A DNA stretch of 64,000 nt from positions 1 to 64,000 of the forward strand of contig JAKFDE010000062.1 of NCBI GenBank assembly GCA_036676295.1, written 5' to 3'. This stretch comes from UBA4416 sp036676295 (GTDB lineage Bacteria > Bacteroidota > Bacteroidia > B-17B0 > Aurantibacillaceae). A program made the translations under genes and the position numbers. The notes beneath the pieces were generated by a model that worked only from the letters and a program-made list of their open reading frames with translations, did no database searches and was not told where the DNA came from. Below are positions 27,065 to 36,389 of this stretch, one piece after another. Numbering within the stretch: the first letter of the stretch is position 1; every line of letters starts with the position of its first letter.

Positions 27065-28867
27065 GTGGGAGAAACTTTTTCTGAACATATACAAAGTATT
27101 TTAAAAACCCTTTCGGATTCGCCCGGAGTGTATCGCTATTACGACGCGGATAATAATTTATTATATGTTGGTAAAGCAAAGAATTTAAAAAAACGCGTTA
27201 CTTCATATTTTACCAAAGAGCATGATACCTTTCGTTTACGTATCATGGTCAAAAAAATTGCCGATATACAAACCATTAAGGTAAATACCGAAATGGATGC
27301 CTTGATATTGGAAAACAATTTAATTAAAAGCCTCAATCCTAAATACAACATTAGCTTAAGGGATGATAAAACATATCCCTGGATCATGATCAAGAACGAA
27401 CGCTTTCCTCGTGTGCATCATACCCGTCAAATGAAAAAAGATGGTTCGGAATATTTTGGCCCTTACCCTTCTGTAACTACCATGCATATTCTATTAGATC
27501 TCATCAAACAATTATATCCTTTACGAAATTGCAATTTAGATCTAAGCGAAGAAAAAATTCAGCAAAAAAAATATCGAGCTTGCTTAGAATACCACATTGG
27601 CAGATGCAAAGCGCCTTGTGTGAGTTTACAGACTCAGGATAATTACGATACAGGCATCAATCACATTCGTGAGATCATTAAAGGTGATATTCAGTTTGCT
27701 TTAAAAGATCTGAAACGCATCATGAATGAGCATGCCGACAAACTGGAATTTGAAGAAGCAGCTTTAATAAAACGAAAATTAGAATTACTTGAAAAATACC
27801 AAAGCAAATCAACGGTGGTGCATCCATCTATCACCGATACAGATGTGTTTGCCATCCTCAGTGATGAAAAAGTAGCTTATGTGAACTATTTCAAAGTAAT
27901 GAATGGTACTATTGTTCAGGCTCAAACACTAGAGTTTAAAAAGAAACTGGACGAAAGCGATGAAGAAATGCTGGTATTTGCAATCAACGAAATACGAACG
28001 CGCTATAATTCATTAAGTAAAGAAATTTTTGTGCCTTTTGAACCCGAATTGGTATTTGAAAATGCAAAATATGTGGTTCCAAAAATAGGTGACAAAAAAC
28101 ACCTGCTCGACCTGTGTTTTAAAAATGCAGAATCTTATAAACGGGAACGCGAAAAACAATTAGCGATCATTGATCCTGAACGACACACTGATCGCGTTAT
28201 GCAGCAAATGATGAAGGATCTACGTATGAAAGTAGAACCACGTCGCATTGAAGGATTTGATAACTCAAACATTCAAGGTGAATATGCCGTAAGCGCCATG
28301 CCTGTATTTATTGATGGGAAACCGGCAAAAAAAGAATACCGCCATTATAATGTAAAAACCGTAGTTGGGCCCGATGATTTTGCTACGATGGAAGAAGTCA
28401 TTTTCAGACGATATTCACGCGTGTTGGAAGAGAAATTACCAATGCCTCAGTTAATAGTGATTGATGGTGGAAAAGGCCAGCTAGGTGCCGCAATCAATAG
28501 TTTGAGAAAACTCGATCTGATGGGAAAAGTAACTGTGATAGGTATTGCCAAACGCCTGGAGGAGATTTATTTCCCGGGAGATCCTATTCCCATGTATTTA
28601 GATAAACGCTCCGAAACCTTAAAGATCATTCAACAAATACGTGATGAAGCCCACCGTTTTGGTATTACACACCATCGTAATAAACGAAGCCGCGAAACTT
28701 TTAAAACAGAGTTATCTGAAATAAAAGGCATCAGTGATAAAACCGCTCAAAAACTATTAACTGAATTAAAATCCGTAAAAGGCATTAAAGAGGCCACTTT
28801 AGCCGAATTAATAGCCATTATTGGGCAATCTAAAGCCAATCTGGTGTATGACTTCTTTAATAAATAA
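27065..28867 (+). CDS. uvrC: excinuclease ABC subunit C
   Basis: UvrC makes the dual incisions in nucleotide excision repair. The 600 residues hold the N-terminal GIY-YIG nuclease (SPGVYRYYDADNNLLYVGKAKNLKKRV, about 18-44), the Cys cluster around residue 180 (CLEYHIGRCKAPC), a UVR domain (about 205-240), the RNase H-like nuclease with GFDNSNIQGEY (about 398-408) and VIDGGKGQL, and C-terminal helix-hairpin-helix repeats. The start codon is GTG at 27065; an in-frame TAA lies four codons upstream, so no longer start exists. A near-consensus TAACTTTA lies within a few bases of the start, which would leave a very short leader. Confidence 0.95.
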   Translation: MGETFSEHIQSILKTLSDSPGVYRYYDADNNLLYVGKAKNLKKRVTSYFTKEHDTFRLRIMVKKIADIQTIKVNTEMDALILENNLIKSLNPKYNISLRDDKTYPWIMIKNERFPRVHHTRQMKKDGSEYFGPYPSVTTMHILLDLIKQLYPLRNCNLDLSEEKIQQKKYRACLEYHIGRCKAPCVSLQTQDNYDTGINHIREIIKGDIQFALKDLKRIMNEHADKLEFEEAALIKRKLELLEKYQSKSTVVHPSITDTDVFAILSDEKVAYVNYFKVMNGTIVQAQTLEFKKKLDESDEEMLVFAINEIRTRYNSLSKEIFVPFEPELVFENAKYVVPKIGDKKHLLDLCFKNAESYKREREKQLAIIDPERHTDRVMQQMMKDLRMKVEPRRIEGFDNSNIQGEYAVSAMPVFIDGKPAKKEYRHYNVKTVVGPDDFATMEEVIFRRYSRVLEEKLPMPQLIVIDGGKGQLGAAINSLRKLDLMGKVTVIGIAKRLEEIYFPGDPIPMYLDKRSETLKIIQQIRDEAHRFGITHHRNKRSRETFKTELSEIKGISDKTAQKLLTELKSVKGIKEATLAELIAIIGQSKANLVYDFFNK

Positions 28868-28879
28868 GCGCTTCCCTAT

Positions 28880-28896
28880 CCCCCTCAAAGAGGGGG
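28880..28896. repeat. REP-like palindrome
   Basis: CCCCCTC-AAA-GAGGGGG, a perfect 7-bp inverted repeat, GC-rich in an AT-rich intergenic gap between uvrC and the DEAD-box gene. It has the same pyrimidine-left, purine-right layout as the elements at 4147 and 30292. It has no T run, so it is a poor terminator. Confidence 0.55.
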
Positions 28897-28936
28897 ACAA
28901 TGCAATAATAAGTGTATCTTTGCCAAAATTACCGGC

Positions 28937-30277
28937 ATGACTACTTTTAGCGATCTTAACCTTTCGAAACAATTACTTAGAGCACTGGATGACTTAGGTT
29001 TTGAAAACCCTACGCCTATTCAGGAAAAATCTTTCCCCGTTATTATGTCGGGCAGAGATGCTGTTGGTATTGCCCAAACTGGTACCGGTAAAACATTTGC
29101 TTATTTGTTGCCAATATTACGTCAGTTAACTTTTTCTGATCAACGTCAACCACGTGTATTAATTGTAGTGCCTACCCGTGAGTTAGTTGTTCAGGTTGTT
29201 GAAGAAGCCAAAAAATTAGCAGCTTATATGAACGCTCGTTGTGTTGGTGTTTATGGTGGTGGAAACATCAATATTCAAAAACAACAGGTATACGATGGCG
29301 TTGATATTTTAGTAGCTACTCCCGGAAGATTAATTGATTTGACCTTAAGTAGAACTTTACAATTTCATTCGATCCAAAAATTAGTGATTGATGAAGTAGA
29401 TGAAATGCTAAACTTAGGATTTCGTGCTCAGATCACCAAAATATTAGATATACTTCCTGAAAAGCGTCAGAATTTAATGTTCTCTGCAACCTTAAATGAA
29501 GATGTGGAATTAATGATCGAAAATCATTTCAAGCAACCTGAGTATATTGAATTAATTACTCGTGGAACGCCCTTAACTAAAATCATTCAGCAAGCATATA
29601 AAGTTCCTAATTTTTATACTAAAGTAAATTTATTAGAATTTTTATTACGTACTGATAAAGACATGACAAAAGCCTTATTGTTTGTGAAAAACAAAAAGAT
29701 CGCTGATGATATTTACAAAGAATTAGAAGAAGAATTTAGTGGTGATATTGGCGTGATCCATTCTAACAAAACACAACCACATCGTTTTAATGCCGTAAAA
29801 CAATTGAACGAAGGCACTAACCGTTTGCTGATTGCTACAGATGTTATTGCCCGTGGTTTGGATATACAAGACATTACTCACGTTATTAATTTCGATATCA
29901 CCAAAGATGCTAACTCATACATTCACCGTATTGGTAGAACAGGCCGTGCTGATAAAACAGGTATTGCCCTAAGCTTTATTACCAAAGCCGAACAACCTAT
30001 GCTTAAGCAGATCGAAGCTTTGATGAATAAAAAAGTTCAAATGCTGGATTTACCTGAAGCCGTTGAAGTATCTGAAGATCTAACGCAAGACGAAAAACCG
30101 GTAACACGCGATAAAGGCTCAAAGAAAATAATTAATATTGCTCAATATTCAGGTGGCGGAGCCTTCCATGAGAAAAAAGACAAGAATAAAAAAGAGAATC
30201 TTGGTGGTCAACGTCGCCAGGAAAACTTAAAACGTATTGCAGATAAACGCAATAAGTATAAGAGTTCAGGGAAGTAG
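28937..30277 (+). CDS. DEAD-box RNA helicase
   Basis: This 446-residue ATP-dependent RNA helicase shows motif Q (FENPTPIQEKSFP), motif I (AQTGTGKT, about 48-55), motif II as DEVD rather than DEAD (about 151-154), motif III (SAT), ARGLDIQ and motif VI (HRIGRTGR, about 330-337). A Lys/Arg-rich tail (about 375-446) probably binds RNA. The Ala-to-Val change in motif II keeps both acidic residues and is found in active helicases. A TATCTTTG -7 box lies at 28915-28922. Probable role in ribosome assembly or RNA turnover. Confidence 0.92.
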   Translation: MTTFSDLNLSKQLLRALDDLGFENPTPIQEKSFPVIMSGRDAVGIAQTGTGKTFAYLLPILRQLTFSDQRQPRVLIVVPTRELVVQVVEEAKKLAAYMNARCVGVYGGGNINIQKQQVYDGVDILVATPGRLIDLTLSRTLQFHSIQKLVIDEVDEMLNLGFRAQITKILDILPEKRQNLMFSATLNEDVELMIENHFKQPEYIELITRGTPLTKIIQQAYKVPNFYTKVNLLEFLLRTDKDMTKALLFVKNKKIADDIYKELEEEFSGDIGVIHSNKTQPHRFNAVKQLNEGTNRLLIATDVIARGLDIQDITHVINFDITKDANSYIHRIGRTGRADKTGIALSFITKAEQPMLKQIEALMNKKVQMLDLPEAVEVSEDLTQDEKPVTRDKGSKKIINIAQYSGGGAFHEKKDKNKKENLGGQRRQENLKRIADKRNKYKSSGK

Positions 30278-30291
30278 ATATCCTACGGCCA

Positions 30292-30369
30292 CCTCCTTCA
30301 AAGGAGGAATTTGCATCACTCAAATTTAAAGTTAAGCAATTCCCTCTTTGAAGAGGATGCCTGAAAGGC
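30292..30369. repeat. cluster of three REP-like palindromes
   Basis: The gap between the convergent helicase and polA genes holds CCTCCTT-CA-AAGGAGG (30292-30307), CCTCTT-TG-AAGAGG (30343-30356) and GCCT-GAA-AGGC (30359-30369). They may also serve as a bidirectional transcription stop, though there is no T run. Confidence 0.55.
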
Positions 30370-30384
30370 GGGAGATGTCGTTCT

Positions 30385-33231
30385 CTAATGCGCCTCTAAC
30401 CAATTCACACCAACACCCATTCCAACCTCAACCGGTACGTTTAATGGTAAAGCATGCTTCATGTGTTTTTCAATGATGGGTTTGATCATTTCCAATTCAG
30501 GTTTATACACATCAAACACTAACTCATCATGTACTTGCAATACCATTTTTGATTTGATGTTCATGGCTTTTAATTCTTTATGAATATTGATCATTGCTAC
30601 TTTGATCATATCTGCCGCTGAACCTTGTATGGGTGCGTTGATCGCATTTCGCTCAGCGTAAGATCTTACGGTAGCATTAGCTGAAGTAATATCTTTTAAC
30701 CAACGTTTACGTCCTAATAAGGTTTGCACGTAACCATGTTTTTTTGCAAACGCAATTTCATCATCCATATAGGTTTTGATGGCACCGTATTGCGCAAAGT
30801 AATTATCAATTAATTGTTTGGCTTCGGCACGTGGAATATTCAAATTATCAGCTAAGCCAAAAGCCCCTTGTCCGTAAATGATACCAAAGTTTACACTCTT
30901 AGCTTTGTAACGCATTTCTTTCGTCACTTCAGATTCTTCAATACCATAAACCTTAGCAGCTGTTGCCGTGTGAATATCCTTACCTGAATTAAACGCCTCA
31001 CACATATTAGGATCTTTGCTAATAGATGCCACTATACGTAATTCTATTTGAGAATAATCGGCACTTAATAACACATACTCTTCATTACGCGGAATAAATG
31101 CTTTACGTATTTGTCGGCCACGCTCTGTACGAATAGGAATATTTTGCAAGTTAGGATTATCGCTACTTAAACGACCCGTCACTGCAACTACCTGATTAAA
31201 GCTTGTGTGAATGCGATTGGTTCTTTCATTTACCATTAACGGCAAAGAATCAACATAAGTCGATTTTAATTTAACTAATTCTCTGTAATCTAAAATTTTT
31301 GAAATGATAGGATGCTTGCCTTCCAGTTTAGATAAAATATCTTCACCAGTCGCATATTGTCCTGTTTTTGTTTTTTTAGGTTTATCAACGATCCTTAAAT
31401 ATTCAAATAAAATTTCACCTACTTGTTTGGGTGATGAAATATTAAATTTAGTTCCTGCTAGTTCCTGGATCTCTGCATCAACCTTTGTAATATCTTCCTG
31501 TAATTGTGCTGAAAATTCTTTTAAGGCATTTACATCTAAATTAATACCTTCACGTTCCATCCCAGCTAAAGCTTCAATCAAAGGCAATTCTACTTCATGA
31601 AATAATTTCTCTACTCCTGCTTCTTTTAATTTTGGTTCAAAAACATGTTTTAATTTTAAAGTGACATCCGCATCTTCTGCCGCGTAATCTTTAATCAATT
31701 CTACAGGAACCGAACGCATATTCAATTGATCTTTTCCTTTTTTACCAATTAAGGTTTCAATACTTATTGGAGAATAATCCAAATAGGTCTCCGCCAAAAT
31801 ATTCATATTATGGCGCATCTCCGGCATAAATAAAAAGTGTGCCACCATGGTATCCCACAATTTATTTTTTATTTCAATGCCGTAATTTTTTAAAACCTGA
31901 AGGTCGTATTTAATATTTTGTCCGATCAATGTTTTAGATTCATTTAAAAACAAAGGTTTAAACTGATCGATCAATGCTTGAGCTTTTTGTTGATCTTCTG
32001 AAACAGGCACGTAATAAGCTTCGTTAGGCTTCACCGCAAACGACATTCCAACCACCTCAGCCAAAATAGTATCTAAGTTGGTTGTTTCTGTATCAAAACA
32101 AAATTCTGTATTTGCATTTAATACCGAAATTAAATTAGAAATGGATTCAGGCGTATCACATAAAATATAATTCGGATTAAGATCTTTATAGGTTTTAAAA
32201 ACTTTATTATCTGCTTCTGCAATTGCTTCAATGTGTTCTTCGCTAAACAGATCGCCTCCGTTAAACAGATCAGGTTTAGTTTGAGCCGGCTCTTTTTCTT
32301 TTGACTTGCTGGTAAAATTGGTTGATTCAGCAACGCCTCCAATATCTTCCCCTAATACTTTTTTAGCAATAGCTCTAAATTCTAATTCGGCAAACAACTC
32401 TCTTAAAGCATCTTTATTAATTTCTTTAATAGTCAGTTCCTCTTCATTAAATTCAATTGGCACATCCAAAATAATAGTAGCTAACCATTTTGATTGCAAT
32501 GCTTTTTCTTTATTGTTCTCTACTTTTTCTTTAAGCTTACCTTTTAATTTATCGGTGTTCTCTATTAAATTTTCGATGGTTCCAAAATCTTTCACTAATT
32601 GTATGGCAGTCTTCTCTCCCACTCCCGGTATACCTGGTATGTTATCTACCTTATCACCCATTAATCCTAAAATATCAATTAACTCAGATACGTTTCTGAT
32701 CTCCCACTTTTTACAAATTTCTTCTACCCCTAATATTTCTGCACCATTACCTAAACGTGCCGGTTTATAAATAAATGTATTCTCATCCACCAACTGTCCA
32801 TAATCTTTATCAGGTGTCATCATGTAAGTAGTGAAGCCTTGTTTTTCAGCAATTTTTGCTAAAGTGCCAATGGCATCATCTGCTTCAAAACCGGGAGTTT
32901 TAATAACCGGAATATTAAAGCCTTCAATTAATTTAATAATGTATGGAATGCAAATACTCAGATCTTCGGGCATTTCCTCGCGTTGTGCTTTGTACTCTAC
33001 AAACTCGGTATGTCTCACTGTGGCTTCAGGTGTATCAAACACCACTGCAATATGCGTGGGCTTTTCTTTGTTTAAAACCTCCAATAAGGTATTAGTGAAT
33101 CCAAAGATCGCTGATGTATTCAATCCTTTGGAACTAACTCGTGGGTTGCTGCTAAATGCAAAATAAGCTCTGTAAATTAAAGCAAAGGCATCAAGTAAAA
33201 ATAATTTTTTTGGAGTATCTTTTGTGATCAT
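30385..33231 (-). CDS. polA: DNA polymerase I
   Basis: This 948-residue three-domain enzyme has a 5'-3' exonuclease (about 1-290, LLDAFALIYRAYFAF, GDKVDNIPGIPGVGEKTA), a 3'-5' exonuclease (about 350-545) and a polymerase (about 560-948). The proofreading domain looks active: DTETTN, GQNIKYDLQVL and YAAEDAD keep the acidic residues. Polymerase motifs A (SADYSQIELRI), B (RYKAKSVNFGIIYGQGA) and C (QVHDELVFD) are complete. Last gene of the probable operon cysS, M28 lipoprotein, unknown secreted protein, polA, with an eight-base gap upstream. Confidence 0.96.
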   Translation of the reverse strand: MITKDTPKKLFLLDAFALIYRAYFAFSSNPRVSSKGLNTSAIFGFTNTLLEVLNKEKPTHIAVVFDTPEATVRHTEFVEYKAQREEMPEDLSICIPYIIKLIEGFNIPVIKTPGFEADDAIGTLAKIAEKQGFTTYMMTPDKDYGQLVDENTFIYKPARLGNGAEILGVEEICKKWEIRNVSELIDILGLMGDKVDNIPGIPGVGEKTAIQLVKDFGTIENLIENTDKLKGKLKEKVENNKEKALQSKWLATIILDVPIEFNEEELTIKEINKDALRELFAELEFRAIAKKVLGEDIGGVAESTNFTSKSKEKEPAQTKPDLFNGGDLFSEEHIEAIAEADNKVFKTYKDLNPNYILCDTPESISNLISVLNANTEFCFDTETTNLDTILAEVVGMSFAVKPNEAYYVPVSEDQQKAQALIDQFKPLFLNESKTLIGQNIKYDLQVLKNYGIEIKNKLWDTMVAHFLFMPEMRHNMNILAETYLDYSPISIETLIGKKGKDQLNMRSVPVELIKDYAAEDADVTLKLKHVFEPKLKEAGVEKLFHEVELPLIEALAGMEREGINLDVNALKEFSAQLQEDITKVDAEIQELAGTKFNISSPKQVGEILFEYLRIVDKPKKTKTGQYATGEDILSKLEGKHPIISKILDYRELVKLKSTYVDSLPLMVNERTNRIHTSFNQVVAVTGRLSSDNPNLQNIPIRTERGRQIRKAFIPRNEEYVLLSADYSQIELRIVASISKDPNMCEAFNSGKDIHTATAAKVYGIEESEVTKEMRYKAKSVNFGIIYGQGAFGLADNLNIPRAEAKQLIDNYFAQYGAIKTYMDDEIAFAKKHGYVQTLLGRKRWLKDITSANATVRSYAERNAINAPIQGSAADMIKVAMINIHKELKAMNIKSKMVLQVHDELVFDVYKPELEMIKPIIEKHMKHALPLNVPVEVGMGVGVNWLEAH

Positions 33232-33239
33232 TTCGGATA

Positions 33240-33815
33240 TTAATTAGCAGAAAATCCTGCGTTGAATTCTTTAAAATATGGTTCTAATGTTTCAGCGTTA
33301 CATTGAATTTCCTTTTGCTCGCTGATCTTTTGTACTAAAGTTTTATTAGGTTTAAAAATATCTTTTAATTGTTTTTTCAATCCTTTCTCTTCTAGTATCG
33401 CAAGTTTCTCTTCTCCTTTTTCTTCAGTTTTCACACAAAAATCATGGATCTCAACTTTTTCACCATTCTCGTTTAGCTCGAAACAAATCTGATATAGGCT
33501 AGCCTTACCATCACTTAACACTTTGAAAAAAGCAGGTTTATTATCAAAAAAAGCACTCTTATAAAAATATCCTCCAAAGCTATAGCCTTTTATTTTATCT
33601 GGGGGGAACATTTTTAGTTTATTAGTTTTATCTCTAAAGCTAATTTTTTGATAGATCTCATGTTTATTTAATTTGGGCATTTTAAGATGTCCTCGTAATG
33701 TATCACCTTTCAAAGTAACAACATATGCTGTTTCAAACACATCAGGTACTTTTTTTGACTGAGAAAAACAGGCTACTGAAAGTAATAGGCAAGAAATGAT
33801 CGTGGTAATTTTCAT
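33240..33815 (-). CDS. secreted protein of unknown function
   Basis: This 191-residue protein has a signal peptide (1-19, cleavage near CFSQS). The body begins FETAYVVTLKGDTLRGHLKMPKLNKHEIYQKISFRDK and continues with DKIKGYSFGGYFYKS, a beta-rich pattern found in many Bacteroidota periplasmic proteins of unknown role. The C-terminal part is Lys/Glu-rich and helical. Genes overlap or are separated by only eight bases on both sides, so it belongs to the cysS-polA operon. No function assigned. Confidence 0.7.
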   Translation of the reverse strand: MKITTIISCLLLSVACFSQSKKVPDVFETAYVVTLKGDTLRGHLKMPKLNKHEIYQKISFRDKTNKLKMFPPDKIKGYSFGGYFYKSAFFDNKPAFFKVLSDGKASLYQICFELNENGEKVEIHDFCVKTEEKGEEKLAILEEKGLKKQLKDIFKPNKTLVQKISEQKEIQCNAETLEPYFKEFNAGFSAN

Positions 33816-33822
33816 AAAATTT

Positions 33823-34824
33823 TTATTCGTTATAAATAACTTCTAATAAGGTTTGTCCAACTGCTTTCAATGTAACTTTATCAATGGTGTTAATATCATC
33901 CGTGATGGTATGATGATGTTCAAAAAAGCCACCACGTTGTGTGGTCATATTCATGCGATAGTCAATAATATCAATACATGGCACTTGTGCTAATTCATTC
34001 ACATATTTATGATCATCCGTCATTGCACCCATTTGCTGATTCAGGAAATAATTTGAATAGCCTAATTTTTGAGCCGTTCCCCACACTTTATTCAATGCTT
34101 CTGAAGCGTAGGTCGCCGAAATTTCTTCTTTGTAAAATGTAGCGTCTTTAGCGCCAACCATATCTAAAAGAATTCCAAATTTAGCTCCGTAATAGGGTGT
34201 ATGTAAATTTTTACTCCAGTATTGAGAGCCTAGACACCAGGTATCAGGATCACCTCCGTCATCGCCATAGTCTTCCAGATCAAATAAAATAATATCTACT
34301 CCAACGTTTGGCAATTTACTGCTCATTACTCTAGCAATTTCCATCAACACACCTGCTCCACTCGCTCCATCATTCACGCCGGGACAAGCTTTAGTGTTAT
34401 TCTCCGGCTTTTTATCTTTATCGGCAAACGGGCGACTATCCCAATGTGCGCATAATAAAATCCTGTCTTTTGCTTTTGGATTATAAGTAGCAATGATATT
34501 TTTTAATACCCAAGGCTTATTATCGTACGTAGTAACATTACCTTTTTGTATAATAACCTCGGCACCATATTTCTTAAATTGTTTTTCGAAATAAGCAACT
34601 GCTTTATCGTGCGCCTTGCTACCCGGAGTTCTCGGCCCCATATCAGCCTGAGCTTTAACATAAGCAAATGCACTATCCATATTAAAATCCGGCGGAACCA
34701 CATGAGCTTTTGCTACTTCGTGATCCTCTTCTGGTTTAACAAACTCTTCTTTTTTTTCTTCAGGTTGGCATGCTGTAAAAAACAAAACACCACTTGTTAT
34801 ATAAAGTAAATACTTTAGTTTCAT
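33823..34824 (-). CDS. M28-fold lipoprotein, aminopeptidase or glutaminyl cyclase
   Basis: This 333-residue lipoprotein has a signal peptide with Cys19 (VLFFTAC). The M28 zinc-site blocks are present: AHWDSRPFADKD, GVNDGASGAGVLMEIARVM, ILFDLEDYGDDGGDPDTWCLGSQYW and the C-terminal TDDHKYVNE. The NDGASG and WCLGSQYW blocks resemble type II (animal-like) glutaminyl-peptide cyclotransferase as found in Porphyromonas, which forms N-terminal pyroglutamate on exported proteins. The same fold also includes aminopeptidases, so both readings remain open. Probably anchored in the outer or inner membrane, facing the periplasm. Confidence 0.82.
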   Translation of the reverse strand: MKLKYLLYITSGVLFFTACQPEEKKEEFVKPEEDHEVAKAHVVPPDFNMDSAFAYVKAQADMGPRTPGSKAHDKAVAYFEKQFKKYGAEVIIQKGNVTTYDNKPWVLKNIIATYNPKAKDRILLCAHWDSRPFADKDKKPENNTKACPGVNDGASGAGVLMEIARVMSSKLPNVGVDIILFDLEDYGDDGGDPDTWCLGSQYWSKNLHTPYYGAKFGILLDMVGAKDATFYKEEISATYASEALNKVWGTAQKLGYSNYFLNQQMGAMTDDHKYVNELAQVPCIDIIDYRMNMTTQRGGFFEHHHTITDDINTIDKVTLKAVGQTLLEVIYNE

Positions 34825-34846
34825 TTCAATTAATTTTTCTTAGTTC

Positions 34847-36310
34847 TTAAAGATTCCAGGTAACACCTTCTTTACCATCTTTTACCTGAATGTTCGCTTC
34901 AGTTAATCTGTTTCTAATTTCATCAGAGGTTGCAAAATCTTTATTTGCTTTGGCTTTGGCTCTTAATTCTAACACTAAACCCATCACACTTTCTAAAGCA
35001 GTATTGGCTTTGCTATTTTCCTCTTCTTTTTTCAAGCCCATCACATCAATCACAAAATGTTGATAGATCGTTTTCAATTTATCAATATCCGCTTGCATTA
35101 ACGTTGATTTTTTATCATTTGTTGAATTGATCAATCTGATCGCATCAAATAAATTAGCAATTAAAACCGGAGTATTAAAGTCATCGTTCATGGCTTCGTA
35201 ACAAGCTCTCTCAATTTTCGATACATCTTCAGATGACGTAGAAGAAGCTTGCAATGTAAATAAGGTCTTATAGCTTTCCATTAAACGGTTGTACGCTTTT
35301 TCAGAAGCTTCCAAAGCTTCATTACTAAAATCAAGTGTACTTCTGTAATGCGTTTGCATCATAAAAAATCTTACGGCCATGGGGCTAAAACCCTTTGTTA
35401 ACAAGGGATGATTGCCAGTAAATAATTCCATTGGTAAAAAACTATTACCTAATGATTTACTCATCTTTTGACCATTCACAGTTAACATATTAGTATGTAC
35501 CCAATAATTAGCCGGACTCTTTCCGCAATACGCAATATTTTGTGCAATTTCATTTGTATGGTGAGTGGCTTGCAGATCCATCCCTCCACCATGTATATCG
35601 AAATGTTCCCCTAAATATTTTGTACTCATAGCCGAACATTCGATATGCCATCCCGGAAAACCTACACCCCAAGGGCTAGGCCATTTCATTAAATGCTCAG
35701 GTTTTGCTTTTATCCATAAGGCAAAATCCAATCTACTTTTCTTCTCTTCTTGTCCATCTAACTCACGGGTATTTTCGAGCAATTCATCCAGCTTTCTTCC
35801 GGTTAGTACCGTATAATTATTTGTCTTAGCAAATTTCTCAACATCAAAGTATACACTACCATTATGCTCATACGCTAAACCATTTTCGATAATTTTTTTG
35901 GCGATCTCCTGTTGTTCGATGATATGGCCTGTTGCCGTAGGTTCAATGCTTGGAGGCAAGCTATTAAGCATTGCCATAATATCTCTAAAACCAACGGTGT
36001 ATTTTTGTACAATTTCCATCGGCTCTAATTGTGCCAACTTAGCTTTTTTAGAAATTTTATCTTCACCCACATCGCCATCACTTTCTAAATGTCCGGCATC
36101 AGTCACATTACGCACGTAACGCACTTTATATCCTAAATGCGTTAAGTAACGATACATGATATCAAATGACATGAATGTGCGGCAATTTCCTAAATGCACA
36201 TCACTATATACTGTAGGCCCGCAAACATATAATCCAACAAATGGAGCGTTTATGGCTTTAAATTCTTCTTTGGTTCGCGAAAGGGTGTTGTAAATAAATA
36301 GTTTTTCCAT
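34847..36310 (-). CDS. cysS: cysteinyl-tRNA synthetase
   Basis: This 487-residue class I synthetase charges tRNA-Cys. The N-terminal block KEEFKAINAPFVGLYVCGPTVYSDVHLGNCRTF holds the zinc Cys and the HIGH-type motif (HLGN). GWHIECSAMS supplies further zinc ligands, and GQKMSKSLGN is the KMSKS loop. The C-terminal part is the usual helical anticodon-binding region. Length is normal. First gene of the probable operon ending in polA, with a 22-bp gap to the M28 gene. Confidence 0.96.
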   Translation of the reverse strand: MEKLFIYNTLSRTKEEFKAINAPFVGLYVCGPTVYSDVHLGNCRTFMSFDIMYRYLTHLGYKVRYVRNVTDAGHLESDGDVGEDKISKKAKLAQLEPMEIVQKYTVGFRDIMAMLNSLPPSIEPTATGHIIEQQEIAKKIIENGLAYEHNGSVYFDVEKFAKTNNYTVLTGRKLDELLENTRELDGQEEKKSRLDFALWIKAKPEHLMKWPSPWGVGFPGWHIECSAMSTKYLGEHFDIHGGGMDLQATHHTNEIAQNIAYCGKSPANYWVHTNMLTVNGQKMSKSLGNSFLPMELFTGNHPLLTKGFSPMAVRFFMMQTHYRSTLDFSNEALEASEKAYNRLMESYKTLFTLQASSTSSEDVSKIERACYEAMNDDFNTPVLIANLFDAIRLINSTNDKKSTLMQADIDKLKTIYQHFVIDVMGLKKEEENSKANTALESVMGLVLELRAKAKANKDFATSDEIRNRLTEANIQVKDGKEGVTWNL

Positions 36311-36340
36311 ACAAATTATAAGCTCTTAAATTTAATAAAT

Positions 36341-36366
36341 AAAAAAGACGGCACGAGGCCGTCTTT
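36341..36366 (-). terminator. terminator after the MORN-repeat gene
   Basis: AAAGACGGC-acga-GGCCGTCTTT hairpin, with a T run on the minus strand, between the MORN-repeat gene stop and the cysS start. Confidence 0.8.
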
Positions 36367-36389
36367 ATATATTTTACTGTTTTTTGTGA

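Noticed and set aside
28937..30277. DEAD-box helicase with DEVD motif as an inactive protein
   Set aside because: Both acidic residues and all other motifs are intact; Ala-to-Val at this position is tolerated.
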